The notes under the pieces were generated by a model. That model saw only the letters and a program-made list of their open reading frames with translations, had not been told where the DNA came from and did no database searches. Shown piece after piece: positions 7,003-14,314 of a stretch of 41,055 bases of DNA. The stretch comes from a virus. Every line of letters begins with the position of its first letter. Positions within the stretch are counted from its first letter, which is position 1. The DNA is taken from positions 1 through 41,055 of the IMG/VR virus record IMGVR_UViG_3300020122_000054; one strand, written 5' to 3'. Made by a program: the position numbers and the translations under genes.

Positions 7003-8583
7003 TTAAAACTCACGACTGAGAACTTCTGGATATTTTTTATTACACCATACTCGTATTTTACGCGGTGGTCGCAGTTGTGAACTATATTGTAGAGCCTCTT
7101 TAGTTGTCTTTGGCGGTTCGGTTTTATGTACTTGTCGCCACCAATCTCTTGCTCGTTTAGCTGGCATTCCACCATGTTCAAACATAATAAATTCCTGAAA
7201 CATTTGCAAGCCTGTATAATAACATACTCGCATACAAGGTGGAGAACCTGTTTTTTGATGCGGTAAATATGTCACACGTTTAACATCAAACGATTCGATA
7301 ACTGGCAAATCGGATTTAATGATTTCTTCATGTCCGGGTTTGGCAACTATTTTAACTTTGAAAGTAAATTCCGCGTCGCACTGGCAACATCTTCTAACTG
7401 ATGCGTGATTGTATGCACCACAATTTTCGCATATTTTAATTGGAGGATCACCAGTCTTTTCGCCTTTTTTTCTTGGGATAATTGGATCATTAATTGGTCC
7501 AAGTCTTGGAACATTTCGCGAGAAATCGAGGACAAGACAGTTATCTTTTCCCGAAGCTGGTCTAGTTCCACGTCCGAGTTTTTGCACATGTAACGGTATG
7601 CTCATAGTTGGGCGAAAATCGCCAATAAGATCAATATCAGGATGATTAAAACCAGTTGTAAGCTTAGAGAAATTGACAATTGAACGGAGTTTGTTGGCTT
7701 TAAAAGCCCGTATAGCTGCATCATTATATTCGGGCTTCTGCTTAGAATGTACAGCAGCACAATCCACACCAAAGGAAGTAAGCATAGCTGCAATATGTTC
7801 AGCGTGTTCGATACCGGAGGAAAATATAAGCCAACTACGTCTATTTTGTCCTGCATGAACTAATTCCTTTAATCCTGCATATGTAATTTCTTGCTTATCA
7901 ACAGCGCCTTGCAATTGGCCTGGGATAAATTCATGATTACGAATACCCACATCACTAACGTCTAATTCAGTACGTGTGCGTAATGGAATGAGAGGACATA
8001 GAAATTTATCATGAATAAGATTGTTAAAACCATCCATACTACAAAGGTCATGAATAATATCTGTAAATATTCCCTCATCTGTTATCATCCCTTGCCCCAT
8101 TCGAAATGGGGTTGCTGTCATTCCTATAATCTTAACACATGGGTTAATCAGTTTCATTGTCGCAAGAAACGTCTGATACATAGACGATTCTTCCTGATTG
8201 ACTAAGTGCGCTTCATCGATGAAAATGATATCTCTATGCCCAAATTTAGGTGGGTTCTTTATTGCGGATTGAATACCAGCGTAAATAATAGGAAAAGCAA
8301 TGTCGCGAGATTTAAGACCAGCAGAATATATACCCAACGGCGCTGTTGGCCAGACCATTCTGAGAACTTCGGCATTTTGGGATATTAACTCCTTAACGTG
8401 AGTGATCAGCATGAACCGCTGTGTTGGATAAATCTTCATTATACGTTCAATGAAGACTGCCGGTAAAACGCTTTTACCTGTACCTGTAGGCCAGGATAAG
8501 ACGGGGTGTCCTTTACCACCTTGTACAAAGTAGTTCCAAATAGCATTCAACCCTTCCTCTTGATAAGGACGTAACGTAATCAT
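7003..8583 (-). CDS. SF2 DEAH helicase with zinc ribbon
   Basis: 526 residues. Helicase motifs in order: LRPYQEEG (Q-like), WPTGTGKSVLP (Walker A), FIDEAH (motif II), MTATPFR (III), SIVNFSKLTTGFNHP (V-like), QKLGRGTRP (VI). After about residue 370 a four-Cys zinc ribbon follows (CENCG ... CCQC), then a region with no recognised domain. It should unwind or remodel DNA during phage replication, repair or recombination. The ATG overlaps the HNH gene stop (ATGA). It is flanked by an HNH gene upstream and an AP2 remnant downstream, and a diverged 5' fragment of a second helicase lies at 9423-9295. Confidence 0.9.
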   Translation of the reverse strand: MITLRPYQEEGLNAIWNYFVQGGKGHPVLSWPTGTGKSVLPAVFIERIMKIYPTQRFMLITHVKELISQNAEVLRMVWPTAPLGIYSAGLKSRDIAFPIIYAGIQSAIKNPPKFGHRDIIFIDEAHLVNQEESSMYQTFLATMKLINPCVKIIGMTATPFRMGQGMITDEGIFTDIIHDLCSMDGFNNLIHDKFLCPLIPLRTRTELDVSDVGIRNHEFIPGQLQGAVDKQEITYAGLKELVHAGQNRRSWLIFSSGIEHAEHIAAMLTSFGVDCAAVHSKQKPEYNDAAIRAFKANKLRSIVNFSKLTTGFNHPDIDLIGDFRPTMSIPLHVQKLGRGTRPASGKDNCLVLDFSRNVPRLGPINDPIIPRKKGEKTGDPPIKICENCGAYNHASVRRCCQCDAEFTFKVKIVAKPGHEEIIKSDLPVIESFDVKRVTYLPHQKTGSPPCMRVCYYTGLQMFQEFIMFEHGGMPAKRARDWWRQVHKTEPPKTTKEALQYSSQLRPPRKIRVWCNKKYPEVLSREF

Positions 8584-9086
8584 TTGTTATTCGATTGTTC
8601 TTTAGGTGTAGACCATTTACAATTTGATAACATATAATTTTTATCGTTATCTATTCTATCTATTGTTTTATTTAACGGTCGTTCTCCCATATCTTTTAAA
8701 AAATTTTCAAACGTGTGCCATTCGTCACAAACTTTTATACCTCTGCCGCCATATCGATGATACCAATCAGCATTTGGATTATAACATCTATTCATCATGG
8801 CTTCCCAAGTTGAATAAGTACCGACTCGATTTTTCTTTTTACCATTTATTCTAGATGTTCGACCGTGTACTTTTCTAGCGTATCCGTTTGCTGTTCTACT
8901 TTCATTCCATAAGCAACCGCAAGATTGTGTTTTATTATGTATTAAATTACCTCTAACAACTTTAGTTGTATTTCCACAATCACATACACATTCCCAAATC
9001 ATTCCGGTACTACTTGAACCTAATGGGGCAACGCAAATTAATCGACCGAATCGTTGCCCCGTCATATCTACTGCTTGCCTACTCAT
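8580..9086 (-). CDS. HNH-type homing endonuclease
   Basis: 168 residues from ATG 9086, which overlaps the previous stop (TAATG) and has AGGCTGG upstream; ATG 9104 is an alternative. The N-terminal part has a zinc-binding look (CVCDCG ... SCGCL). The catalytic region carries YSTWEAMMNRCYNPN, YHRYGGRGIKVCDEW, F-x6-MGERP, IDRIDNDKNY and NCKWSTPKEQ, the signature of a widespread free-standing phage HNH endonuclease family. Such enzymes cut a target gene and spread by repair. Insertion directly upstream of the helicase and the nearby remnants suggest that the helicase locus is or was its target. Confidence 0.85.
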   Translation of the reverse strand: MSRQAVDMTGQRFGRLICVAPLGSSSTGMIWECVCDCGNTTKVVRGNLIHNKTQSCGCLWNESRTANGYARKVHGRTSRINGKKKNRVGTYSTWEAMMNRCYNPNADWYHRYGGRGIKVCDEWHTFENFLKDMGERPLNKTIDRIDNDKNYMLSNCKWSTPKEQSNNK

Positions 9087-9271
9087 TATTGCCAGCCTAA
9101 ACATCCCATTACATAAATTGTACGAGTTTCGCCAGCTTCGCGCTCTCCGATATCTTGTGCTAATTTTGGATCATTGAAACATGCGGATAAATGATAATCT
9201 GTAGTCCATGTGCGTTCATCATCCGCAAGCCATTTTTGACCATCATAGACGTGATAGGACAAGACATTCAT
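9086..9271 (-). CDS. Hypothetical protein, 61 residues
   Basis: ATG 9271 follows AAGGGAG; the stop overlaps the HNH start. It reads MNVLSYHVYDGQKWLADDER and ends ETRTIYVMGCLGWQ; soluble, no recognised family. It is the first gene after a sigma70-like promoter at 9326-9298, so it may have entered with the HNH-helicase cassette. Confidence 0.6.
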   Translation of the reverse strand: MNVLSYHVYDGQKWLADDERTWTTDYHLSACFNDPKLAQDIGEREAGETRTIYVMGCLGWQ

Positions 9272-9294
9272 ATTTGTACTCCCTTTGTTATCCG

Positions 9295-9423
9295 TTAGAT
9301 ATAACGGGTTGAGGGAACGTTGTCAAGCAAAAAAGCAATGCAAGGATTACCAGTATTGCCAGCTACGAAATAGTTCCATATCGCGGCTAAAGCGTCCTCC
9401 TGATATTGTCTAAGCTTTATCAT
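9295..9423 (-). pseudogene. 5' remnant of a second SF2 helicase gene
   Basis: ATG 9423 overlaps the stop of the upstream gene (ATGA), as an intact operon gene would. The first 31 codons read MIKLRQYQEDALAAIWNYFV then AGNTGNPCIAF, matching the start of the intact helicase (MITLRPYQEEGLNAIWNYFV) at 18 of 31 positions. The match ends just before the Walker A motif, and the frame stops at 9295. The divergence is too great for a recent duplication, so a resident helicase seems to have been replaced by a related one, leaving its 5' end. Confidence 0.72.
9298..9326 (-). promoter_or_regulatory. Sigma70-like promoter inside the helicase cassette
   Basis: On the minus strand TTGACA (9326-9321), a 17-base spacer and TATATC (9303-9298), 27 bases before the ATG at 9271. 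The -35 lies within the coding frame of the helicase 5' remnant, at the point where resemblance to helicase stops. It would drive the 61-residue gene, HNH and helicase. Confidence 0.6.
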
Positions 9424-9617
9424 TTTGGCGGTTCTGGTAAGGGCATCCAATGAGTTGGTTGTCCATCACTTGGCGAATGCCACCAACAATTAAGTGGCGC
9501 TCTGTTAACTTGCCAAAAGTCAATGTCTACTGTGGAATATTTATGCTTGCCTGGACGATAGACAAGAATGCGCCTTCCATCTTTAGGTGCTGTTTCAATT
9601 GGTTGCCATTCATTCAT
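9420..9617 (-). CDS. DUF551-like protein
   Basis: 65 residues. WQPIETAPKDGRRILVY at the start and PTHWMPLPEPP at the end are the hallmarks of DUF551 phage and prophage proteins; a central Trp-rich segment (NCWWHSPSDGQ) fits too. Function is unknown in the family. The start overlaps the upstream stop by four bases, and the stop overlaps the helicase remnant start. Confidence 0.78.
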   Translation of the reverse strand: MNEWQPIETAPKDGRRILVYRPGKHKYSTVDIDFWQVNRAPLNCWWHSPSDGQPTHWMPLPEPPK

Positions 9618-9775
9618 TTTCTTGCTTCCATTTTTATTACAACTTTGCGAGCATTATTTCGATCCATTTTCATTATTCGAGCTATCTGGCCCCATGTCAA
9701 ACCTTTTTTGCGCAGTCGAATTAGCTCTAATGTTCGCATATAATTGCGTAATTGAACACCTTTAGATTTAGTCAT
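9614..9775 (-). CDS. Small helix-turn-helix protein
   Basis: 53 residues from ATG 9775, overlapping the nuclease stop by eight bases. The frame is open further upstream, but that part is antisense to nothing useful and lies inside the nuclease gene. The segment LRKKGLTWGQIARIMKMDRN, then NARKVVIKME, has the spacing of a helix-turn-helix, so it probably binds DNA. No strong ribosome site is seen; coupling to the upstream gene is likely. Confidence 0.6.
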   Translation of the reverse strand: MTKSKGVQLRNYMRTLELIRLRKKGLTWGQIARIMKMDRNNARKVVIKMEARK

Positions 9776-10616
9776 TAATCGATACGTGCTTATCACATCC
9801 CTTTGGTATAAACTCGGAAGGTATATTAGAATTGTAGAAATTGCACATCCATTTACCATCGAAATCAGGTTCGGCATACTTACACGATCTACAATTTACC
9901 TCAACACATACCCCATGATGGCATACATCAACAAATGAACAGAACTTACAATCAAAGAAAGCATCGTTCAAAGATATCTTCGGCGGAGGCACCTGTGAAT
10001 TGATTATATCGCCGGCCTTCTTTTGCATTTCCTCGCCAAGCTTCCAATCCAACTCGACAATATCAACTGTTATATCAGAATCGTTTTTATTTTCAATCAA
10101 ATAAAGTGCATACTTCAATTTATAATGAAGTCCGTACTGACACATTTGTGCCCAATGTTTTGGCTTTGCTTTTTCAACACCTTTATCGGCTACATCAACA
10201 AACCCTTTGCCTGTGCCATTTGTTTTAAATTCTAATAGAAATTCACCGTATTCAGGATGTTTGGCGATACCGTCTAGCGAGCCACCATAATGCCCATTGT
10301 GGGCAGAAATGCGAAATTGTTGCATATCATCGGCTCTGTCAAGAACCGTAAAGCCAATGCCTTCTAAATACATTTTAAATCGTGGTTCAGCTTCATGCCC
10401 GACTTGAAACAGTCTTTGCACTCTACCTTCATGTATTTCTTCTCTAACCCATCTGAATTTGTACCATAGCTTGCGTGAACAAGCTTCGCCCATTTCAGAT
10501 GCACCAAGATGGTTTCTATGTCCTGAATAATATTTATCAGCACACCATCGATCGATATCGTCTTTGATATGCTGAGCATAAAGTTTGCGATTTTCAGAGA
10601 TATTTAAATTGATCAT
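9768..10616 (-). CDS. Cas4/RecB-like PD-(D/E)XK exonuclease with Cys cluster
   Basis: 282 residues. The nuclease core shows GHEAEPRF (E in the first helix), GGSLDGI (the motif II Asp), LLEFKT (E-x-K motif) and QMCQYGLHY (Q-x3-Y, the RecB-nuclease motif). An N-terminal CSRKLWYKFRW and a distal C-x2-C-x5-C (CKFCSFVDVC) match the iron-sulfur cysteines of Cas4 and AddB. Further cysteines (CRSCKY, C at GKWMC, GCDKH) may form a second metal site. It would process DNA ends for recombination with the Sak4-like ATPase. The ATG has AGGTGA upstream. Confidence 0.8.
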   Translation of the reverse strand: MINLNISENRKLYAQHIKDDIDRWCADKYYSGHRNHLGASEMGEACSRKLWYKFRWVREEIHEGRVQRLFQVGHEAEPRFKMYLEGIGFTVLDRADDMQQFRISAHNGHYGGSLDGIAKHPEYGEFLLEFKTNGTGKGFVDVADKGVEKAKPKHWAQMCQYGLHYKLKYALYLIENKNDSDITVDIVELDWKLGEEMQKKAGDIINSQVPPPKISLNDAFFDCKFCSFVDVCHHGVCVEVNCRSCKYAEPDFDGKWMCNFYNSNIPSEFIPKGCDKHVSIND

Positions 10617-10842
10617 CTATCACCTATAAAAAGGACGGCAATTTTTCAACTGCCGCTAAGTCTTCCCATTCCTCTAGTCGGGGATGCGAGAAATGGGGAA
10701 TTAGCGGGGATAGATTTCATATTTTGCTGAAAAGCTAATACTAATTTCTATCCCCTAACGATCAAGTCACAGGAAACACCGGGCGGATTAGTTTCCATTT
10801 TTGCCAGCTTATCCATCCCAGACAGTCGTGTATGATCGTATG
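10617..10842 (-). other. Intergenic leader with an inverted repeat (10706-10755)
   Basis: 226 bases without a convincing gene. Perfect 9-base arms GGGGATAGA (10706-10714) and TCTATCCCC (10747-10755) enclose 32 bases. A shorter GC stem, CGGCA/TGCCG, lies near 10636-10655 beside the nuclease start. It may control expression of the nuclease relative to the DUF669 gene. Two ORFs of 22 and 24 codons on the minus strand were judged too weak. Confidence 0.4.
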
Positions 10843-11493
10843 CTATTTATTCGCCCAAGGCGGTGCCGTTTGCGTCGGTCCCTGTTGCCAGCCATTAGGA
10901 GGCTGCTGAGGGGCTTGCGCCGCTTGAGGGTGCCATTCTACTGCCACGCCATTTCTATTAACAGGCGGGGCTGCTGCGGACGCTGGATTAGGTCCGGGCC
11001 ATGATGCAGGAGCGCCGACAGCTTGCGGCTGTGGTGCTACAGCAGGTGCCTTTCCCGGCTCATTACCGTTAGCATCATAGACTTTCTTCAGTTCGACATA
11101 TCCACCAGCAGGCTTTTCGGCTGAAGGTTCCTCACCTTTCTGATAGCCAATTTCCATTATACCTCTAGCGCCGCGCAATTCAGCACCAGCATTATCAAAA
11201 TTAAGCCTGAAAATGCCAGTTGCGTAACATAAAGCCGAAAGTTGACCATGCGCAATTTCAACAGTTTTAGTGCTTGGATTCCAAAGATTGTAGTGATTAG
11301 TATGTTCGCCAACAGGTGAAGTAAATGTTACAAAGAACATACCTTTAGTCCGTTGTTCAGGCGGCAACATTTCTTCATCTTTAGTTCCTTTCATTCCTGT
11401 ATTGGTAATTGTAAACGGAAACTTACCGACAGGATGCGCTTGACCACTTTGACGGGGTTGATGTTGTGTTGCATCGAAGGAACCGTAGCCCAT
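10843..11493 (-). CDS. DUF669-like single-strand-binding candidate
   Basis: 216 residues. The N-terminal 130 residues carry the DUF669 pattern (FTITNTGMKGTKD, a strand-rich core, NLWNPSTKTVEIAHGQLSAL). The rest is a disordered Pro/Ala/Gln/Gly tail ending PPWANK, resembling the flexible tail of SSB proteins. DUF669 genes commonly sit beside Sak4-type annealing ATPases, as here, and an ssDNA-binding role has been suggested from that context. Residues before 11493 overlap nothing; the Acb2-like gene lies three bases upstream. Confidence 0.68.
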   Translation of the reverse strand: MGYGSFDATQHQPRQSGQAHPVGKFPFTITNTGMKGTKDEEMLPPEQRTKGMFFVTFTSPVGEHTNHYNLWNPSTKTVEIAHGQLSALCYATGIFRLNFDNAGAELRGARGIMEIGYQKGEEPSAEKPAGGYVELKKVYDANGNEPGKAPAVAPQPQAVGAPASWPGPNPASAAAPPVNRNGVAVEWHPQAAQAPQQPPNGWQQGPTQTAPPWANK

Positions 11494-11496
11494 TGT

Positions 11497-11721
11497 CTAA
11501 CTCCTATTCTGTTTGGTAGCGGCTTTAACTGCCCACATTGCAGCATCTTCATAATGGGTCATTGCCAATGCTGCAAGACGTTTGACTTCTGGATTGTCGT
11601 TATTATCAGCGATTTCTTGACATTTATCAATAAGCATAGCTGTATAAGCTTTAACGTCTGATACAACCTGATTATTGCTAGGATTAAATGTAATTCCCAC
11701 TCGATATTCACCTAAAGTCAT
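11497..11721 (-). CDS. Acb2/Tad1 hairpin-like protein (candidate cyclic-nucleotide sponge)
   Basis: 74 residues, preceded by GGCGGAG. Two helices: VVSDVKAYTAMLIDKCQEIA (about 19-38) and NPEVKRLAALAMTHYEDAAM continuing WAVKAAT (about 43-69). The second helix (RxLALT-x-ED/E-x2-MWA-x-KA) matches the helical hairpin shared by Acb2 and Tad1 anti-defence proteins, and the FNPSNNQVV lead-in is also common there. Acb2 proteins sequester cyclic di- and trinucleotides made by CBASS immunity. Small conserved phage proteins of this shape also occur without tested function, so the family is likelier than the activity. Confidence 0.6.
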   Translation of the reverse strand: MTLGEYRVGITFNPSNNQVVSDVKAYTAMLIDKCQEIADNNDNPEVKRLAALAMTHYEDAAMWAVKAATKQNRS

Positions 11722-11725
11722 AGAT

Positions 11726-11887
11726 TTACTCCGCCGTTCGAACTTGTTCGATGGTTGATTTTACAGGTTCAGATGTAGTTAACAGTCGCTTTAGTTTTTC
11801 TTTTAGATTATCATCCATTGATGAAGGATGAAGTTCTAAAAGATTTAGAATGATATTTATTTCTCGCTTATTTACATTCAAGATCAT
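11726..11887 (-). CDS. Hypothetical protein, 53 residues
   Basis: ATG 11887 to TAA at 11726, four bases before the next gene start. Reads MILNVNKREINIILNLLELH and then a basic helix (NLKEKLKRLLTT). Entirely helical by composition, no recognised family. The tight spacing, and the ribosome site of the next gene overlapping its end, support it. Confidence 0.6.
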   Translation of the reverse strand: MILNVNKREINIILNLLELHPSSMDDNLKEKLKRLLTTSEPVKSTIEQVRTAE

Positions 11888-11890
11888 GAC

Positions 11891-12154
11891 TTATTTCCTT
11901 TTTGTATTGATCTTTTCAAAGGTTAGAGAATTGGGTTTATCTACTTCAGATACCCAATTATAAAAAGCTTTAGCTAGTTCTAATACAGGTTCTCCTGATT
12001 GTGCTTTAGCAACAAATTCTGCTGCTATTCGTAAACATTCCAATTTATCATCGCTATTCATGACATTTCCTTTCATTTTAGGATATTGCTCACGCATCAT
12101 CTTGTATGTTTCACCTATTACATAATCCTTTCGAGCAAATAAGTGTTCCCACAT
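11891..12154 (-). CDS. Hypothetical protein, 87 residues
   Basis: ATG 12154 overlaps the Sak4 stop (TAATG); an upstream GTG at 12166 is possible. The product is helical and charged (MWEHLFARKDYVIGETYKMM, LECLRIAAEFVAKAQ, ELAKAFYNWVSEVD). No recognised family or membrane segment. Likely translationally coupled to the ATPase. Confidence 0.66.
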   Translation of the reverse strand: MWEHLFARKDYVIGETYKMMREQYPKMKGNVMNSDDKLECLRIAAEFVAKAQSGEPVLELAKAFYNWVSEVDKPNSLTFEKINTKRK

Positions 12155-12837
12155 TATGCCATACACTTTTTCACAAGTGCTTCAAATGCTGGCGGTTCAA
12201 ACTCAGCTAATTGTCCGGTACGATCTCTTGCCCACACATCTAAGGTCGCTTGGCATTGAAATGATTTATGCTGACCTGCCGCAGGTATATTATGTATTCC
12301 AAGATGTAATATTTCGTCATACATGTGAGGTAATTCAATAGGTAGCTGTTTTCCTGGCATATAAGGTTTGCGAAACGTAGTTGTATCTTCAACAACAATT
12401 TCTTTAGCAATTAGATATGTGTGCTTATTGCGAGTATAATACAAACTCCGCAAATGCTCCATTGTTTTAGTACCCATTTCCCCGTAAGCGGCTTTACCAT
12501 GCCTATTATTTTTCAAAGCTTGTTGAAGATATATATCTGCCATTTGTGATACGCTGTCAACAGCTATTGTATCAAAATTTTTAGTTTCTTCACTGTTAAA
12601 AAACCACTTGAAGAATTCATCTATAGCTGCGGCCGTGAAGCCTTGATATGTGGGCACAGTAGAATTACGCATACTGAGCAATCCAGGTTCACAGGCAAGC
12701 AGTAGTGGTCGTGGCGCAGTGTTAAGCAAAGGTGTTTTTCCTGATCCCGGTGGACCATATACGACTGCTTTAACACCGAATTGATTAGCGAAGTCTTTAG
12801 CTGGTCTAAGGTCAGACATTTTCATTTTTATACTCAT
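12154..12837 (-). CDS. Sak4-like RecA-fold ATPase (recombination)
   Basis: 227 residues, AAA_24 type. Walker A is VVYGPPGSGKTPLL (about 26-39); Walker B is FDTIAVDSVSQMAD; the ATP-sensor region follows after YGEMGTKTMEHLRSL. Sak4 proteins are single-domain RecA-like enzymes that act in phage single-strand annealing and recombination with an SSB partner. The DUF669 gene downstream and the Cas4-like nuclease fit that partnership. The family is clear; the annealing activity is inferred. Starts 26 bases inside the preceding 59-residue gene. Confidence 0.8.
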   Translation of the reverse strand: MSIKMKMSDLRPAKDFANQFGVKAVVYGPPGSGKTPLLNTAPRPLLLACEPGLLSMRNSTVPTYQGFTAAAIDEFFKWFFNSEETKNFDTIAVDSVSQMADIYLQQALKNNRHGKAAYGEMGTKTMEHLRSLYYTRNKHTYLIAKEIVVEDTTTFRKPYMPGKQLPIELPHMYDEILHLGIHNIPAAGQHKSFQCQATLDVWARDRTGQLAEFEPPAFEALVKKCMA

Positions 12838-12991
12838 TTATTGTATTTGTTAAAAATTCAGCCAATTTACCTAGATTGAAATCACCATCAATTACACAAG
12901 TTTCATCAATATCATTATAATCAAAATATTCTTCTGTGGTATTAAACCACTTAATGAGTGCGGAAAGTATTATGTATTTAGTTATTTGCAT
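12812..12991 (-). CDS. Hypothetical acidic protein, 59 residues
   Basis: ATG 12991 follows GGTGGA; TGA at 12812-12814 lies 26 bases inside the Sak4 gene. The product is MQITKYIILSALIKWFN, then an acidic middle (EEYFDYNDIDE) and LGKLAEFLTNTINEY. No recognised family. The overlaps at both ends fit the operon style. Confidence 0.58.
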   Translation of the reverse strand: MQITKYIILSALIKWFNTTEEYFDYNDIDETCVIDGDFNLGKLAEFLTNTINEYKNENV

Positions 12992-13092
12992 TTACGTTTC
13001 CACCATCGCCATAAGAATATATGATAACCGTACATTTCTAATGATATGATGCGAGTGCGCAACACATTCATTTTAATTTCTTTCGGTGTCAT
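12982..13092 (-). CDS. Small basic/aromatic protein, 36 residues
   Basis: ATG 13092 overlaps the preceding stop (ATGA), and the TAA at 12982 overlaps the next start by ten bases. It reads MTPKEIKMNVLRTRIISLEM and ends FLWRWWKRKCK, so a helix leads into a Trp/Arg/Lys cluster. An internal ATG at 13071 is a possible shorter start. Unknown function; the exact overlap makes it credible. Confidence 0.58.
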   Translation of the reverse strand: MTPKEIKMNVLRTRIISLEMYGYHIFLWRWWKRKCK

Positions 13093-13277
13093 TTCTTTTT
13101 CAATCCTATCAATTCACCATTTTCAGATTGTCCATCAAGATAATGATTGCCATAATCACATATAATACAAAGTCCTCTTAAACCATTTTTAACTGTGTAC
13201 TCGCCTTCTGACAGACAATCAAATCCATCATCTGCAATAAGTATATCACCTTCTTTGACTTCTGATAATTTTGTCAT
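13089..13277 (-). CDS. Hypothetical small beta-rich protein, 62 residues
   Basis: Start and stop both overlap neighbours by four bases. LSEVKEGDILIADDGFDCL and GEYTVKNGLRGLCIICDYGN look like a small beta-barrel (SH3-like or KOW-like), and it ends in LIGLKKK. No firm family. Confidence 0.64.
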   Translation of the reverse strand: MTKLSEVKEGDILIADDGFDCLSEGEYTVKNGLRGLCIICDYGNHYLDGQSENGELIGLKKK

Positions 13278-13786
13278 TTCTTTTTCACCTTCGGTTCCTT
13301 GATATTAAGACTAGGTGCTGCTTCAGTAATTGTCAATACTTTATGTATCTCACTAATAATAGTTTTCGAGGTAGCGTTACCTTCTTCAGCTTCTTTAAGC
13401 AATTCGCGATATTCGGATAGCAAAAATGATGGTGTCCAACTTACAAGACGTTCAGCAATGAATGATCCTTGATTGCCGATTGTGGCAATTTTGTCTAAAG
13501 CTTCTTCGACTTTTTTATTGTCAGGATCAAGATTATAATTGTATTTCACAACGGCTTTGAGCGCATATCCATTGCCAAGTTCTTGTGTATTGGTGCCTTC
13601 ATGCTTATCGGGAAATGCACGACTGACAATGTATTTGCGCATTTCCATTTCGGCTGATCTAGCACCTTCAACAGCATCTTTAAGATGTTGCCATTGTACA
13701 AGCAATTGATCTTGCGATAATGCATCCCAAGGATTTAATGATTTAATTCCTTGTTGTATTTCTAATCTTGTAGGATGTTCATTCAT
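13274..13786 (-). CDS. Conserved phage protein, DUF7173-like
   Basis: 170 residues. A helical N-terminus is followed by AEMEMRKYIVSRAFPDKHEG and TNTQELGNGYALKAVVK, a segment shared by many phage proteins near Sak4/Cas4 genes (recalled as DUF7173; the name is from memory). The Lys-rich end (KEPKVKKK) is probably disordered. Given its neighbours, a role in replication or recombination is plausible but unproven. The stop overlaps the next start. Confidence 0.66.
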   Translation of the reverse strand: MNEHPTRLEIQQGIKSLNPWDALSQDQLLVQWQHLKDAVEGARSAEMEMRKYIVSRAFPDKHEGTNTQELGNGYALKAVVKYNYNLDPDNKKVEEALDKIATIGNQGSFIAERLVSWTPSFLLSEYRELLKEAEEGNATSKTIISEIHKVLTITEAAPSLNIKEPKVKKK

Positions 13787-13873
13787 TTACATTCTCCATT
13801 TATTGTTGGTTGCCAATCGCGTTTAAGCATAAGCTTCATACCATTGGCACTGCGTAGTATTTATGCAGGTAGT

Positions 13874-14104
13874 TTAATTCATATCCTTCTTTTCAACAGG
13901 TTCTTTTTCTAGTCCGAGTACAACTTGTGTATCGAGTCCAACCAATGGCTTTCCATCTGCTTGAATATGTGGTGAACCGTCATCATTCATAACTTGAAAT
14001 GCACCTTTAACAATAGTACGATAAGTTATAATAGCACCATTAGCTAATACAACCTTACACCAAGGCTCGTCAACTTTAGTAATTGGAATTGAAACTTGTT
14101 TCAT
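13874..14104 (-). CDS. First gene of the leftward operon, hypothetical
   Basis: 76 residues; ATG 14104 with GAGGAA about eleven bases upstream. Beta-rich: WCKVVLANGAIITYRTIVK, GAFQVMNDDGSP, VGLDTQVVLGLEK. Possibly a small barrel; no family recognised. It is the promoter-proximal gene, preceded by a palindrome-rich leader, and is followed by an 87-base gap without a convincing gene. Confidence 0.64.
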   Translation of the reverse strand: MKQVSIPITKVDEPWCKVVLANGAIITYRTIVKGAFQVMNDDGSPHIQADGKPLVGLDTQVVLGLEKEPVEKKDMN

Positions 14105-14131
14105 TAAATAATTTCCTCATTAAGAATAAGT

Positions 14132-14173
14132 AGTGTGCCCATTACAGGGGGACAGGGTTTAATGGGACACACT
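14132..14173 (-). promoter_or_regulatory. Large inverted repeat in the leftward leader
   Basis: Arms AGTGTGCCCATTA (14132-14144) and TAATGGGACACACT (14160-14173) are complementary except for one bulged base, with a 15-base G-rich spacer. It lies between the leftward promoter and the first gene. It could be an operator for the adjacent Cro-like regulator or an RNA hairpin affecting elongation. The arms are long enough to be unlikely by chance. Confidence 0.55.
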
Positions 14174-14175
14174 AA

Positions 14176-14200
14176 AGGACGCAACAACGCGGAACGTCCT
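14176..14200 (-). promoter_or_regulatory. Second hairpin in the leftward leader
   Basis: AGGACG (14176-14181) and CGTCCT (14195-14200) form a 6-base stem around a 13-base loop. In the minus-strand transcript it is followed by TTTAG, a weak terminator-like context. With the larger repeat just downstream it could form an attenuator. Confidence 0.35.
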
Positions 14201-14209
14201 GATCGCTGG

Positions 14210-14236
14210 TCTATACGCCTCGAATGGTAGTGTCAA
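14210..14236 (-). promoter_or_regulatory. Leftward promoter of the replication operon
   Basis: On the minus strand TTGACA (14236-14231) and TATAGA (14215-14210) with a 15-base spacer; a 16-17 base spacing gives weaker -10 matches. It is the best sigma70-like site upstream of the leftward gene block. The short spacer lowers confidence. Confidence 0.45.
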
Positions 14237-14314
14237 GCAAATTATTCGCTTGCAATAGCACTTGAACCGTGGCAGCGTGCGGCCCCGAATGCTCTAATAG
14301 GAATATTTCCCCAA

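Noticed and set aside
10646-10816. Two ORFs of 22 and 24 codons on the minus strand in the 10617-10842 gap
   Set aside because: No convincing ribosome sites, and the inverted repeat runs through them.
13783-13839. 18-codon ORF before the 13786 gene
   Set aside because: ATGA overlap is tempting, but no ribosome site and too short; no upstream start extends it.
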